A DNA stretch of 39,660 nt from Bacteroidales bacterium. Its GTDB lineage: Bacteria; Bacteroidota; Bacteroidia; Bacteroidales; Lentimicrobiaceae. The notes under the pieces were generated by a model. That model had not been told where the DNA came from and did no database searches. It saw nothing but the letters and a program-made list of their open reading frames with translations. The DNA is taken from contig JAGXGB010000013.1 of the NCBI GenBank assembly GCA_024636955.1, positions 1 to 39,660 of the forward strand. Reading direction: 5' to 3'. Shown here in pieces: positions 8,973 through 18,172 of this stretch. Made by a program: the position numbers and the translations under genes. Every line of letters begins with the position of its first letter. Position 1 is the stretch's first letter.

Positions 8973-9878
8973 ATGAAATTCCAGGCGGTTGTATCTACAT
9001 CCATAAAGCCATTATTGTTGCTTTTGTCTGTGACTGGTCTTTTTTTTACAACAATACAAGCTAAAGCCCAGAATAAATATACTGATGAAGAATGTAAGCA
9101 AAGAACCGGATTTGAATACGGGGCAATAGCAGGGATTTATGTTGCTGATAAAACATCGGCTGACTTCTACTCTGGAAGACCTGACAAGGAAAACTATGTA
9201 AATTACGTCTTTAATAACTCCCATTGGTATGAAGAGTTGTGGAAGATGGATTTCTTCAAGGACACAGCCTATGTTTTAGATTACCCTGAAAAAATGAGTT
9301 ACGCCCCTGCATTCTCTTTTGGGCTATTTGTAAAGTATGACCTTAATTGTAAAACCGGAATTTACGCTCAGTTTTATTATGTAAAGTTAAGGGCAAACGA
9401 TATTGTAACCGTTGAGGTTGATCCTCCAATTGAAGCATTGTACGAAAGAAAGATCAGGCATTGCCCAATCATCGGGATTGAAGAAAGAAATATACTTGAC
9501 CTCGGTGTTTCACATTCATTTGGGCTTAACAGAGTATCCCGTTTTTCAATCGGTGGCGGGATAAGCATGAATAATACCATAGTTAAAGAGCATTCAATTT
9601 ATATTTCGGAAAAGGAGTATAATCTCATGCGGATTTATGGTAATAACCTTTATGTTCCGAACAGTAATCAGCAAATATTTCAAGTGAGACAGGGAGGCAT
9701 TGGTTTTGGAATGTTTGCCAGTGTGGGTGTTAGATTTGAATTCAGCCCTGTGGTGGCTATTGAGCCTGGGGCTTCTGTTCATTTCATGAAAATTAATCTT
9801 GATGAATTATCAAGCTTGACACCGCAAATGAACTTTTATCTCAAATTATCATTTAGAGATCTTTTGACATTTAACTGA
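8973..9878 (+). CDS. Putative outer-membrane beta-barrel protein (PorT-like)
   Basis: This 301-residue protein has a clear signal peptide (about 1-33, ending QAKAQ). The mature region is made of alternating amphipathic strands, for example FEYGAIAGIYV, FSFGLFVKYDL, IYAQFYYVKLR and FGMFASVGVRFEF, and ends in an aromatic-rich strand (FYLKLSFRDLLTFN). This is the usual picture for an eight-to-ten-strand outer-membrane barrel of the loosely defined PorT-like group in Bacteroidota. No enzymatic motif is seen. It is divergent from the 922-residue protein. The 3' end, including the stop codon, is part of a short degenerate tandem repeat (9858-9915). Confidence 0.72.
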   Translation: MKFQAVVSTSIKPLLLLLSVTGLFFTTIQAKAQNKYTDEECKQRTGFEYGAIAGIYVADKTSADFYSGRPDKENYVNYVFNNSHWYEELWKMDFFKDTAYVLDYPEKMSYAPAFSFGLFVKYDLNCKTGIYAQFYYVKLRANDIVTVEVDPPIEALYERKIRHCPIIGIEERNILDLGVSHSFGLNRVSRFSIGGGISMNNTIVKEHSIYISEKEYNLMRIYGNNLYVPNSNQQIFQVRQGGIGFGMFASVGVRFEFSPVVAIEPGASVHFMKINLDELSSLTPQMNFYLKLSFRDLLTFN

Positions 9879-9915
9879 TCCTTTTGACGTTTAACTAATC
9901 TTTTAAGTTTTAAAT
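9858..9915 (+). repeat. Degenerate ~20-bp tandem repeat spanning a stop codon
   Basis: Three adjacent units (9858-9876, 9877-9896, 9897-9915) share the core ATCyTTTGACrTTTAACT; the third is more diverged. The stop codon of the barrel protein spans the junction of units 1 and 2. Units 2 and 3 therefore look like downstream copies of the gene's own 3' end. Confidence 0.6.
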
Positions 9916-9957
9916 GATCTACAAAGGTTTCTCTTACCTTTTAATGTATTTTGCAAT

Positions 9958-10569
9958 TTAATTTAACCCTTCAAGTTCTAACACTAACTGATCACTCATG
10001 TGGAAAGATTTTCTATGCCATGGGGTAACACCGTGCTTGGAAATTGCCTTGCGGTGTTCGGGAGTAGGGTAGCCCTTATTATGTTCCCACCCATAATCAG
10101 GAAATTGGGAGCTCAATGATTGCATATATTCATCACGGTGTGTTTTTGCGAGAACTGAAGCAGCTGCAATCGACATGTACAATCCATCGCCTTTAATGAT
10201 GCATTGGTGCATTAATCCCGGATAAGGGTTAAATCGATTCCCATCAACAAGTAAGAGTTGGGGTACAACACTTAAGCCATTAACTGCTATATGCATCGCC
10301 TTAATTGAGGCTTGAAGTATATTTATTTCATCAATCACTTCAGTGCTAACACTGGCAACACACCAGGATATTGCATCGCGCTCAATCTCCCACCTGAGCT
10401 TTTCTCTAATGGCAGCCGTTAATACTTTTGAATCGTTAAGAATGGGGCTGTAATAATTATCAGGCAATATTACCGCTGCTGCAAACACGGGACCCGCAAG
10501 ACAACCACGACCAGCTTCATCAGTGCCAGCTTCAATAATATCAGAGAATGAATAACGGCATTTTAACAT
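9958..10569 (-). CDS. rnhB: Ribonuclease HII
   Basis: This 203-residue endonuclease cuts the RNA strand of RNA-DNA hybrids and removes single misincorporated ribonucleotides. The type 2 RNase H signature EAGTDEAGRGCLAGPVFAAA is at 13-32, with Asp17 and Glu18 as metal ligands. Asp109 (LLLVDGNRF) and Asp128 (IIKGDGLYMSIAAASVLAK) complete the active site, and THRDEYM follows. The length is standard. The ATG at 10569 directly abuts the stop codon of the upstream membrane protein gene, so the two are almost certainly co-transcribed. Confidence 0.95.
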   Translation of the reverse strand: MLKCRYSFSDIIEAGTDEAGRGCLAGPVFAAAVILPDNYYSPILNDSKVLTAAIREKLRWEIERDAISWCVASVSTEVIDEINILQASIKAMHIAVNGLSVVPQLLLVDGNRFNPYPGLMHQCIIKGDGLYMSIAAASVLAKTHRDEYMQSLSSQFPDYGWEHNKGYPTPEHRKAISKHGVTPWHRKSFHMSDQLVLELEGLN

Positions 10570-11553
10570 CTACTGTACAACAACACGGTTAATTATAATT
10601 GAAATAATCAGTAATAGTATTAATATATCCTGTATTCTGCTTTGTTTTTGATAATGAACAGAATAGCTGAACATGATTGACATTGAAATATAAACTAATG
10701 GTAAAACCAAGAAAGAAGAATTACCGCCTATCGCCAAAGTTACAATGCTAATGAATGAAAATTGAAAAGTCAGCCACATTCTTTTTCGAACATTTATTAT
10801 TTTCTCAGATGCAGTGTTTATGAAATAGAACATGCTTGATAAGTAAATTAATGCCAGTATAGCAAGTGTTATTATCTGATATGTAGTTGGAGCAGTGAAG
10901 TCGATTCTGAATGTTTTAAAGAAATTTCCATACAGATCAAAGAAATAATCAAGATTGTCATACCAGTACCATGCAAAAAGCATGTAAATGTAAGGGATTG
11001 ATAGTCCTATAAATGAGATAACCCATTCCCGAAATGAATTCACGCTATAAGTTAAAAAGCCAAGCCAAATAAAAATGATGAAAATTATAGTTTGCGGTAT
11101 TATTAGTGAGGAGACTGAAATCGCTATAGTTGCAGTTAGAATTTGTTGATATGGGTATTGTTTACCAAAAATACCAACCATGTTACTAAAACTAAAAGTA
11201 AGTAACAGCATTATTACTAAGCATCCGGTAAATTGAGTTGTTTCTGGAGAAAATAACAGGAATAATGACAGGATGCTTGAAGTAATAAATGATTGTCGGG
11301 GTAATATTTCAGTTGATTTTCCTATCTTGTTTACAAACAGAGATATCAGTGTAATCAATATGACATTAATCACCTTACCTAATGTGGGGTTCAATGAAAT
11401 GAAATCCTGAATCCATATACCGAGTGGAGCCGTGTATAGATTTGATTGATTGGATTTAAAACTTACAGGAGAAGAAAACAAGTAAAATAACAGGATAATC
11501 CCAATGATTAAGAAATGGACATACTCGCCTGATTTAGTTAGTTTTTTAAGCAT
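10570..11553 (-). CDS. Polytopic inner-membrane protein (possibly DUF6427)
   Basis: This is a 327-residue, highly hydrophobic protein with about nine or ten predicted membrane helices, for example at 13-30, 56-72, 88-105, 135-180, 225-245 and 260-325. It has no catalytic motif. The composition, length and place between rnhB and purD fit the DUF6427 family of Bacteroidota membrane proteins, but I cannot confirm the family. It is 17 bases downstream of purD on the same strand and abuts rnhB, so purD, this gene and rnhB probably form one transcript. Confidence 0.65.
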   Translation of the reverse strand: MLKKLTKSGEYVHFLIIGIILLFYLFSSPVSFKSNQSNLYTAPLGIWIQDFISLNPTLGKVINVILITLISLFVNKIGKSTEILPRQSFITSSILSLFLLFSPETTQFTGCLVIMLLLTFSFSNMVGIFGKQYPYQQILTATIAISVSSLIIPQTIIFIIFIWLGFLTYSVNSFREWVISFIGLSIPYIYMLFAWYWYDNLDYFFDLYGNFFKTFRIDFTAPTTYQIITLAILALIYLSSMFYFINTASEKIINVRKRMWLTFQFSFISIVTLAIGGNSSFLVLPLVYISMSIMFSYSVHYQKQSRIQDILILLLIISIIINRVVVQ

Positions 11554-11570
11554 TTATTATTAACGAATTA

Positions 11571-12848
11571 TTAAAGGATGTCAAAACCAATGTCATTTCT
11601 AAAATACTTATCACTAAAATTAATGCGTTCAGCTCTCTCAAATGAAAGCAGTAAAGCTTCCTTTGCAGATTCTGCCAGGGATGTAACAGCAATCACTCTG
11701 CCCCCATTCGTAACAATATTTTCATCTTTATAAGTTGTGCCGGCATGAAAAATAAGTGTGTTGGCATTGCCTGATTTTAGATCAGTAACCTTATAACCCT
11801 TCACATATTCACCCGGATATCCGCCAGATACAAGCATCACTGTTGCAGCCGATCGTGGGTCAATTTCAATGGTTTTGTTTATGAGATTGCCATTTGCACA
11901 TTCAAGGATGGTTTGCACAATGTCGGACTTTATACGAGGAATCACTGATTCCGTCTCAGGGTCACCCAGTCGCACATTGTACTCAATTACAAAAGGTTGA
12001 CCACCTACATTGATAAGACCAAAGAATATAAAGCCCTTATAATCAATATTGTCTGATTGCAATCCTTTGATTGTTGGTTGAATAATCCGGTCTTTAACCT
12101 TTTGCATGAAATCCTCATCTGCAAACGGGACAGGTGATATTGAGCCCATTCCCCCGGTATTCAGGCCTGTATCGTTCGCTCCAATGCGTTTATAATCTTT
12201 TGCCTCTGGGAGTAGGATCCATCCATTACCATCGGTAATTACAAAGACTGAAAGCTCAACGCCATTTAGAAACTCTTCAATTACGATTGTATCCGAAGCA
12301 GCACCGAACCTTTTATTCAGCAGCATATCTTTCACCTGCCTGAGTGCTTCTTCGTATTCATCAACAATTATAACTCCCTTACCTGCCGCTAGTCCGTTTG
12401 CCTTAATAACGTATGGAGGTTTTAAGGTTCTGAGAAAGGTTGCGGCATCCTCTATTTGTTCGGAATTGAAAGTACTGTATGAAGCTGTGGGAATATCGTA
12501 TCTCGACATGAAGTCTTTTGCAAAATGTTTGCTTCCTTCAAGTTGAGCACCTTTTTGTGATGGACCCAGTATTGCAATATGATTTAACTGATCATTTTCT
12601 TTAAAGAAATCATAAATTCCATTTACCAATGGCTCTTCAGGACCAACGACTAAAAGGCTTATATTATTAACTATGCTAAATCGCCCTAAGGCTTCAAAGT
12701 CATTAAAGTCTATAGGAACATTTTCCCCATGCTGCATTGTACCTGCATTTCCAGGAGCAATATATAATTTATCACAAAGTATGCTCTTCGAAATTTTCCA
12801 GGCTAAAGTGTGTTCCCGGCCGCCTGAACCTAATAAAAGAATGTTCAT
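11571..12848 (-). CDS. purD: Phosphoribosylamine-glycine ligase (GARS)
   Basis: This 425-residue enzyme catalyses the second step of de novo purine synthesis, joining phosphoribosylamine and glycine with ATP. It opens with MNILLLGSGGREHTLAWKI, the classic PurD N-terminus. The ATP-grasp region includes KANGLAAGKGVIIVD and VIEEFLNGVELSVF, then the signature YNVRLGDPETESVIPRI. The C-terminal domain ends normally. The frame can be extended five codons to a TTG at 12863, but the ATG at 12848 fits the family and the upstream TTG lies in a possible -7 element (TTTCTTTG). The gene follows the fusA terminator and so needs its own promoter. It leads a probable operon with the membrane protein and rnhB. 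Confidence 0.95.
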   Translation of the reverse strand: MNILLLGSGGREHTLAWKISKSILCDKLYIAPGNAGTMQHGENVPIDFNDFEALGRFSIVNNISLLVVGPEEPLVNGIYDFFKENDQLNHIAILGPSQKGAQLEGSKHFAKDFMSRYDIPTASYSTFNSEQIEDAATFLRTLKPPYVIKANGLAAGKGVIIVDEYEEALRQVKDMLLNKRFGAASDTIVIEEFLNGVELSVFVITDGNGWILLPEAKDYKRIGANDTGLNTGGMGSISPVPFADEDFMQKVKDRIIQPTIKGLQSDNIDYKGFIFFGLINVGGQPFVIEYNVRLGDPETESVIPRIKSDIVQTILECANGNLINKTIEIDPRSAATVMLVSGGYPGEYVKGYKVTDLKSGNANTLIFHAGTTYKDENIVTNGGRVIAVTSLAESAKEALLLSFERAERINFSDKYFRNDIGFDIL

Positions 12849-12905
12849 TTCATTTTTTAGCAAAGAAACGAAATATCTGAACTTGTCAGGTTATGAACAC
12901 CATAA

Positions 12906-12931
12906 AAAAAGCCTCAATGAAGAGGCTTTTT
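12906..12931 (-). terminator. Rho-independent terminator of fusA
   Basis: A 10-bp stem (12906-12915 with 12922-12931) with a six-base loop is followed on the minus strand by a run of seven T. It lies 6 bases past the fusA stop and separates fusA from purD. Confidence 0.85.
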
Positions 12932-12937
12932 ATTTGA

Positions 12938-15019
12938 CTAACGAGCAGCTTCCTGCCGCTTTTTTTCTGCAATCTTTTTCAATGCTTCTTCCTGAACTGC
13001 TTTAGTTACTGGCATATACTGATAGAATTCCATTGAATAGTTTGCTCTTCCGCTGGAAAGGTTCCTTAAAGAAGTTGCATAACCAAACATCTCCATCAGA
13101 GGAACGTATCCATTTAGTTTCTGTGATCCTTTACGATGACGACGCATACTTTCAATTTTACCACGTCGCTTGTTCAGATTGCCAACAATATCACCGATAT
13201 AATCATCAGGTGTGTTAATCTCAATCTTCATCACTGGCTCAAGCAAAACAGGGGAGGCTTTCATAAAGCCTTGCTTGAAACAAATTGATGAGCAAATCTG
13301 GAAAGCAAAGTCGGATGAGTCAACTGGATGGAACTGGCCGTCAAGTAAAACAACTTTCACGTCAACAACCGGGAACCCGGCTAATACTCCGTCAGCAAGA
13401 GTTTTTGTAATTCCTTTGTTTACAGATGAAATATATTCAGCTGGTATTGACCCACCTTTGATTTTATCAATGAACTCATATCCTTTACCTTCGTTGGGCT
13501 CAATACGAAGGTAAGTCTGGGCAAACTGACCTTTACCACCGGTTTGCTTTGAATGGCGGTATTCGACTTCAATTTCCTGAGTTATAGTTTCCCTGAATGC
13601 CACTGAAGGTTCTCCAACAACTACCTCAATACCAAACTCATGTTTCAAACGATCAACCAGGATCTCAAGATGAAGTTCTCCCATTCCTGCAATTACAGTT
13701 TCTTCAGTTTCTTCATCAAACCTGGCGTGGAATGAAGGGTCTTCATTTACCAATTTTGAGAGAGCTTCACCTAATTTCCCCTGATCTTTGCGGGTAGCAG
13801 GGTTTATCTTTAGCTCAATAACACTGGGTGGAATGTGAATTGATTCGAGATGCAATTGCTGATCCATATCACATAAAGTATCACCTGTTTTGGTGTACTT
13901 CAAACCAATGAATGCAATAATATCACCTGGGCCTGCTTCATGAATTTCTTCACGGTCTTTAGCATGAATCTTTAATATTCGACCAATACGTTCAGGTTTA
14001 CCCTTGGTTGAATTCATTATCTGCATACCGTTTTTTACAGTACCTGAATAAATCCTAACGAAGGTTTGTTGCCCAACGTAAGGGTCATGTATTAATTTAA
14101 AAGCTAAACCTGAGAAAGGCTCTTTAGGTGACGGGTTGCGTTGACGTGCTTTATCATGGTCATCAATGTCCATACCTATCACTGCACCTTTATCTATTGG
14201 TGATGGCAGATAATCAACAATAGCATCCAGTAATTGAGTAATACCCTTGTTTTTATAAGAAGCACCGCAAAAAACTGGCGTTATAAGAAGTTTTAAAGTG
14301 GCATCACGACATGCTGACTTTAGAAGATCTAAAGGAACTTCTTTGTCTTCAAGGTAAAATTCTAGAATTTCTTCATTGAATTCAGCAACTTTTTCAATAA
14401 TCATCTGGCGGTATTGAATCGCTTTTTCCTTCAACTCCTCAGGTACTTCAGTCACTACTGTTTCCTTACCGTCAAAAGTATATACCTTCATCAGGATCAG
14501 ATCAATCAAAGATTCAAATTCTTCCTCTTGACCAATAGGAATTTGAAATGCCAAAGCACGTGCATCAAGGTTCTGGTTCATTTGATTAACCACCTCATAG
14601 AAATCTGCACCGGTTCTGTCAATTTTATTCACAAATGCAACTCTGGGTACTTTATATCTTTCTGCTTGATTCCAAACAGTTTCACTTTGAGGTTCAACAC
14701 CACCAACTGCACAAAACAAAGCAACCATACCATCAATAACCCTGAGAGAACGTTCAACTTCTATTGTGAAGACCACGTGACCAGGTGTATCTATAATGTT
14801 TATCTGATAGTCATTCCATGAACAGGTAATAGCTGCTGATGCAATTGTAATCCCACGCTCCTGCTCTTGTTTCATGAAGTCCATGGTTGCTTGACCATCA
14901 TGTACTTCACCTACTTTTCTGTTAACGCCTGTAAAGAAAAGTAAGCGTTCTGTGGTTGTTGTTTTACCTGCATCAATATGGGCAGCGATCCCGATATTTC
15001 TTAGTTTAATTGTTTGCAT
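12938..15019 (-). CDS. fusA: Elongation factor G
   Basis: This 693-residue translational GTPase drives ribosome translocation and, with RRF, ribosome recycling. Domain I has G1 ([12 protein letters not shown]), G2 ([13 protein letters not shown]), G3 ([11 protein letters not shown]) and G4 ([12 protein letters not shown]). Domains II-V follow, including [14 protein letters not shown] and the C-terminal [15 protein letters not shown]. The G3 motif reads DTPGHVV where the family almost always has DTPGHVD. The DNA supports GTC rather than GAC. The ATG at 15019 was chosen over an upstream TTG (15055), which would add 12 atypical residues. The gene stands alone rather than in the str operon with rpsL, rpsG and tuf, so it may be the only EF-G moved elsewhere or a second paralogue. 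Confidence 0.93.
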   Translation of the reverse strand: MQTIKLRNIGIAAHIDAGKTTTTERLLFFTGVNRKVGEVHDGQATMDFMKQEQERGITIASAAITCSWNDYQINIIDTPGHVVFTIEVERSLRVIDGMVALFCAVGGVEPQSETVWNQAERYKVPRVAFVNKIDRTGADFYEVVNQMNQNLDARALAFQIPIGQEEEFESLIDLILMKVYTFDGKETVVTEVPEELKEKAIQYRQMIIEKVAEFNEEILEFYLEDKEVPLDLLKSACRDATLKLLITPVFCGASYKNKGITQLLDAIVDYLPSPIDKGAVIGMDIDDHDKARQRNPSPKEPFSGLAFKLIHDPYVGQQTFVRIYSGTVKNGMQIMNSTKGKPERIGRILKIHAKDREEIHEAGPGDIIAFIGLKYTKTGDTLCDMDQQLHLESIHIPPSVIELKINPATRKDQGKLGEALSKLVNEDPSFHARFDEETEETVIAGMGELHLEILVDRLKHEFGIEVVVGEPSVAFRETITQEIEVEYRHSKQTGGKGQFAQTYLRIEPNEGKGYEFIDKIKGGSIPAEYISSVNKGITKTLADGVLAGFPVVDVKVVLLDGQFHPVDSSDFAFQICSSICFKQGFMKASPVLLEPVMKIEINTPDDYIGDIVGNLNKRRGKIESMRRHRKGSQKLNGYVPLMEMFGYATSLRNLSSGRANYSMEFYQYMPVTKAVQEEALKKIAEKKRQEAAR

Positions 15020-15503
15020 TAATCGATTAATTAGCTTTATTTTGATTTGATCCAAAAAACAATCAGTTGATACTTTTGATTTTCAGAAAGATATAATTTA
15101 AGAATTTCCAAAGGGGGATGATAAAATGATATCCTGAAATGGGCGGCAAAATTACAAAAAGAATTAACAACTTTTACCAGGATATTTCTTAATTTAATAT
15201 TATGAGAATAATTAAGTTTCTTGCTTAACTTATAATCAAAGTTTTCAAGATTAGGCTTATGATTGTTATCGCTTTTCAAATGAAAATTCTTTTCTGAATA
15301 TGGTATAAAAAGCCACATTGCAACTGAAAATTCTTGGGTAAAAATAGCATATGGCATTTTAATTATGGAGCAACTGGATAGTTGCAAGATGTTATCATAA
15401 AAATTAATATCAAATTTTTGTAACCCTAAGCTAAAAAATACGTCTAAATTTAAAATTGAGGGAGCGCATCAGGGATTAATGCTCATTATAAAATAAGACA
15501 AGT
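15020..15503. other. 484-bp intergenic region upstream of fusA
   Basis: This is a divergent, AT-rich spacer between fusA and the DUF2752 gene. On the minus strand a TAATTTTG -7-like element at 15154-15147 is the best candidate for the fusA promoter and would give a leader of about 120 bases. A weaker TATCTTTC lies at 15093-15086. A frame of about 110 codons crosses the region on the minus strand but has a TTG start, biased Lys/Asn/Phe content and no family resemblance, so I do not call it. No tRNA or riboswitch is apparent. Confidence 0.4.
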
Positions 15504-15827
15504 ATGCCTTTTGAAAAAGTTATTAAGTCGTATTTTTCAATCTATTTTGAGCTTTCAGTGTGGATTACGGCACTGATACTGCTTGCATTTATGGCACCAA
15601 CTGATAACCATGCAAGTCTTTGTCCGCTTAACTCTACAGGAGTCGCTTTTTGCCCTGGTTGTGGATTGGGTCATTCTATTTCATGGTTGTTTCACGGTAA
15701 CATTTCTGCCTCCATAAAATCGCATCCTCTTGGCATAGCTGCTGTCTTTGTACTTTTAACCAGAATTTATACACTTATTAAATATAACATTAGTGATATA
15801 AGTAAACCAAACAAACCAATATCATAA
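15504..15827 (+). CDS. DUF2752 family small membrane protein
   Basis: This 107-residue protein has two probable membrane helices (about 17-32 and 72-90). It carries the DUF2752 signature: CPLNSTGVAFCPGCGLGHS, with Cys40, Cys50 and Cys53, then SWLFHGNISASIKSHPLG. The function is unknown, although the conserved CPxCG motif suggests a metal or redox site. It lies 25 bases upstream of a TM2-domain gene, a pairing often seen in Bacteroidota, so the two are probably one transcript. Confidence 0.82.
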   Translation: MPFEKVIKSYFSIYFELSVWITALILLAFMAPTDNHASLCPLNSTGVAFCPGCGLGHSISWLFHGNISASIKSHPLGIAAVFVLLTRIYTLIKYNISDISKPNKPIS

Positions 15828-15852
15828 TTCTCACATCCAAAAAAATCACAAA

Positions 15853-16209
15853 ATGGCAAATGCACTATTACATCTACCTGAATTACAAGGTATAGAATTA
15901 AGTCACGTTCAAATGTTAATTAAAGACTATAGTGATAAACAAGCAATGCATTTCGCTTCAATCTATCGCTCAAGAAGGCGCGACCCTCAGCTTATCCTAT
16001 TAACTTGTTTGGCTGGTTTGCTAGGGATTGCCGGGATTCATAGGTTTCTTATAAATCAGATAGGTATGGGAATCCTTTACTTTTTCACTGCCGGATTATG
16101 TTTCATAGGTACCATTGTTGACGCTATCAACTACCAAACGCTTGCATTTGATTATAATAGACAGATTGCATCTGAAGTAGCACAATATGCTGATAAGTTT
16201 ACAGATTAG
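15853..16209 (+). CDS. TM2 domain-containing membrane protein
   Basis: This 118-residue protein has a hydrophilic N-terminus of about 45 residues followed by a TM2 domain (about 47-93): two membrane helices joined by a short turn containing GIHRFLINQIGMGILYF, where the family motif is usually G-x-H-x-F. The C-terminal 25 residues are polar. The role is unknown; TM2 proteins are small inner-membrane proteins found across bacteria. It probably shares a transcript with the DUF2752 gene, and it is convergent with pyrD. Confidence 0.85.
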   Translation: MANALLHLPELQGIELSHVQMLIKDYSDKQAMHFASIYRSRRRDPQLILLTCLAGLLGIAGIHRFLINQIGMGILYFFTAGLCFIGTIVDAINYQTLAFDYNRQIASEVAQYADKFTD

Positions 16210-16272
16210 AAAATACAATATAGCTTGCAAATGTTAGCTATATGTATGTCTATAGTTACCTATATATCTTTC

Positions 16273-16317
16273 TTAGGTTATCAGGGCTTAGGTTGTCAGG
16301 GCTTAGGTTATCAGGGC
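16273..16317 (-). repeat. Three 15-bp tandem repeats covering the pyrD stop codon
   Basis: Three contiguous units (16273-16287, 16288-16302, 16303-16317) read GCCCTGATAACCTAA on the minus strand; the middle one has a single C for T change. The first unit in transcription order encodes the last four residues of PyrD plus its stop. The others repeat that end in frame downstream. Confidence 0.85.
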
Positions 16318-17214
16318 ACCGGTTAATTCTTTGACCTTTGCAATGCGATGTTTTATCAGGTACTCTTCAATTCCTGCTATAATCTTAATAGTAATGGCCG
16401 GATCTATGAAATTTGAAGTTCCTATTTGAACTGCCGATGCTCCGGCAAGTAAAAACTCAATTGCGTCAGATGCAGAGGCTATGCCACCTATGCCAATTAC
16501 CGGTACTTTTACTACTTTTGATACCTGCCATACCATTCTAAGTGCAATTGGCTTGATTGCCGGACCTGATAAACCACCGGTTATTGTTGAAAGTACTGGT
16601 TTGCGCTTTTCGGAATCTATGGCCATTCCCAATAACGTGTTAATTAATGAAATTGAATCAGCACCTGCCTCTTCAACCGCCAGAGCTATGTCAGTGATGC
16701 TGGTTACATTTGGTGAAAGCTTAACAATCAAGGTCTTGTCGTAAACTTCTCTAACTGCCCTTGTAACTGCCATGGCTGAAGGGCAACTTGTTCCAAAAGC
16801 CATTCCCCCTTCCTTAACATTCGGACATGATATGTTCAACTCAATGGCAGCTATATGATCAAGCTTATTCATTTTCCTTGCAACATTCACATACCCTTCT
16901 ATGGTGGAGTCTGAAACATTAGCAATTATATTAGTATTGTATTCCGTAAGCTTTGGATAAATCTCCCTCACAAAGTATTCAATTCCTTTATTCTGTAGTC
17001 CCACAGCATTTAGCATACCCATAGGTGTCTCAGCCATTCTTGGGTATGGATTTCCTTCACGATGTTTTGATGTTGTGGCTTTAACAATTATTCCACCCAG
17101 GTCATTAACATCAATGAAATCGTCATACTCTCTTCCATAACCAAAAGTTCCCGAAGCTGTTAAGACGGGATTTTTAAGCTCAAGATTGTGAATCTTTACT
17201 GTGAGATCTGCCAT
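16303..17214 (-). CDS. pyrD: Dihydroorotate dehydrogenase B, catalytic subunit
   Basis: This 303-residue FMN enzyme oxidises dihydroorotate to orotate, the fourth step of pyrimidine synthesis. It is class 1B (NAD-linked) because it sits directly downstream of pyrK. The motifs present are [15 protein letters not shown] near the N-terminus, the substrate and catalytic segment [13 protein letters not shown] with Cys130 as the probable base, and FMN-phosphate contacts in [16 protein letters not shown] and [12 protein letters not shown]. The ATG at 17214 gives the usual MADLTVKI start. An upstream TTG frame (17253) would add 13 unlikely residues and overlap promoter-like sequence. The 3' end is duplicated in tandem. 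Confidence 0.95.
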   Translation of the reverse strand: MADLTVKIHNLELKNPVLTASGTFGYGREYDDFIDVNDLGGIIVKATTSKHREGNPYPRMAETPMGMLNAVGLQNKGIEYFVREIYPKLTEYNTNIIANVSDSTIEGYVNVARKMNKLDHIAAIELNISCPNVKEGGMAFGTSCPSAMAVTRAVREVYDKTLIVKLSPNVTSITDIALAVEEAGADSISLINTLLGMAIDSEKRKPVLSTITGGLSGPAIKPIALRMVWQVSKVVKVPVIGIGGIASASDAIEFLLAGASAVQIGTSNFIDPAITIKIIAGIEEYLIKHRIAKVKELTGALIT

Positions 17215-17241
17215 TGAATTTAAATTAGAAATAAAAAAATA

Positions 17242-17269
17242 CAAACTTAACAATCATGTAGTTGAGCAA
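17242..17269 (-). promoter_or_regulatory. Possible internal promoter of pyrD
   Basis: TAAGTTTG (17249-17242) matches the -7 consensus, and a TTG lies 17 bases upstream (17269-17267). It falls in the 66-base gap between pyrK and pyrD and could give pyrD extra transcription. The spacer is shorter than usual. Confidence 0.25.
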
Positions 17270-17280
17270 AACTTTTAACC

Positions 17281-18084
17281 CTAATCCAGTGAGCATCCAA
17301 TTTCATTTTCAACTGTCCAACCCTTTAACGTTGAACTTTCAAATACAGGACCCTCAGTACAAACACAAACATTGCCCTGAACACTTTCAACTACACAACA
17401 AAGGCAGGCTCCTATGCCACAAGCCATAGTATTTTCCAATGAAACCTCGCATGGTATCTTATGCTTTTCGGCATAATGAGCCACCGCCCGCATCATTCCA
17501 TCAGGTCCGCAACAGTATATTTTACCAAAGCCTGCATGGGAAGAAAATATTGAGTGGGCCGTAACCATGCCTTTTTCACCTAAACTTCCGTCTTCAGTAG
17601 AGATAAAAACATTGCCGTATGCTTTATACTGGTCGTGAAGTAAAATATCCTCTCCGCTCTTTCCACCTATAAGAATATTCACCGTATTACCGTTTCTATG
17701 AAGTTGCTCTGCCAGAAAGTAGAGTGGCGCAACCCCGCAACCACCGCCAACTAAAAGAACCTCCTCGTTTTCAGTAATGCTAAAACCTTTTCCTAAAGGA
17801 AATATAATATCCACACTGTCGCCAGCTTCCAACTCCGATAAACTCTTTGTTCCTTTACCAACCACTTTAATTAGAAGATGAATAGTGTTCTTGTCGTAGT
17901 CAACCCGGTGAATTGAAAAAGGACGACGCAAGTATGTTGATTCTGATCCATTTACTTTGATTTCAACAAATTGACCCGGCAACATTTCAGTCAACGGAGA
18001 ATGCGATTTCAATTCAAGAAGATTGTGCTTCACATTAAGTGGAGTATTTTCAACTACCACTAATTTAGCTATTTGTTTTTTCAT
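17281..18084 (-). CDS. pyrK: Dihydroorotate dehydrogenase B, electron-transfer subunit
   Basis: This 267-residue iron-sulfur flavoprotein passes electrons from PyrD's FMN to NAD+. It has a ferredoxin-reductase-like FAD domain (RRPFSIHR at 53-60, KVVGKGTKSL), a nucleotide domain (LLVGGGCGVAPL at 111-121, CCGPDGMM at 191-198) and the 2Fe-2S binding Cys222, Cys227, Cys230 and a fourth Cys at 240 or 242. The length matches known PyrK proteins. pyrK is first and pyrD follows after 66 bases, so they form the expected two-gene unit. The terminator at 18108-18129 separates it from the DUF5606 gene upstream. Confidence 0.94.
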   Translation of the reverse strand: MKKQIAKLVVVENTPLNVKHNLLELKSHSPLTEMLPGQFVEIKVNGSESTYLRRPFSIHRVDYDKNTIHLLIKVVGKGTKSLSELEAGDSVDIIFPLGKGFSITENEEVLLVGGGCGVAPLYFLAEQLHRNGNTVNILIGGKSGEDILLHDQYKAYGNVFISTEDGSLGEKGMVTAHSIFSSHAGFGKIYCCGPDGMMRAVAHYAEKHKIPCEVSLENTMACGIGACLCCVVESVQGNVCVCTEGPVFESSTLKGWTVENEIGCSLD

Positions 18085-18107
18085 ATGCCAATTACTAAGT
18101 TACTAAA

Positions 18108-18129
18108 AAGTCCGTGTTTAAACGGACTT
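18108..18129 (-). terminator. Hairpin terminator after the DUF5606 gene
   Basis: An 8-bp stem (18108-18115 with 18122-18129) with a six-base loop is followed on the minus strand by five T. It lies 44 bases past the DUF5606 gene and just above pyrK. Confidence 0.7.
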
Positions 18130-18172
18130 AATTTTCTTTTTAGTTATTCCCCGGATATTGCAATAAATTTTC

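Noticed and set aside
15037..15387. A minus-strand frame of about 116 codons upstream of fusA
   Set aside because: It opens with TTG, is rich in Lys, Asn, Phe and Tyr as expected of AT-rich non-coding DNA, resembles no family, and covers the likely fusA promoter and leader.
16273..16317. A CRISPR array or iteron origin
   Set aside because: The units are directly adjacent with no spacers and overlap the pyrD stop codon; three 15-mers are better explained as a local tandem duplication.
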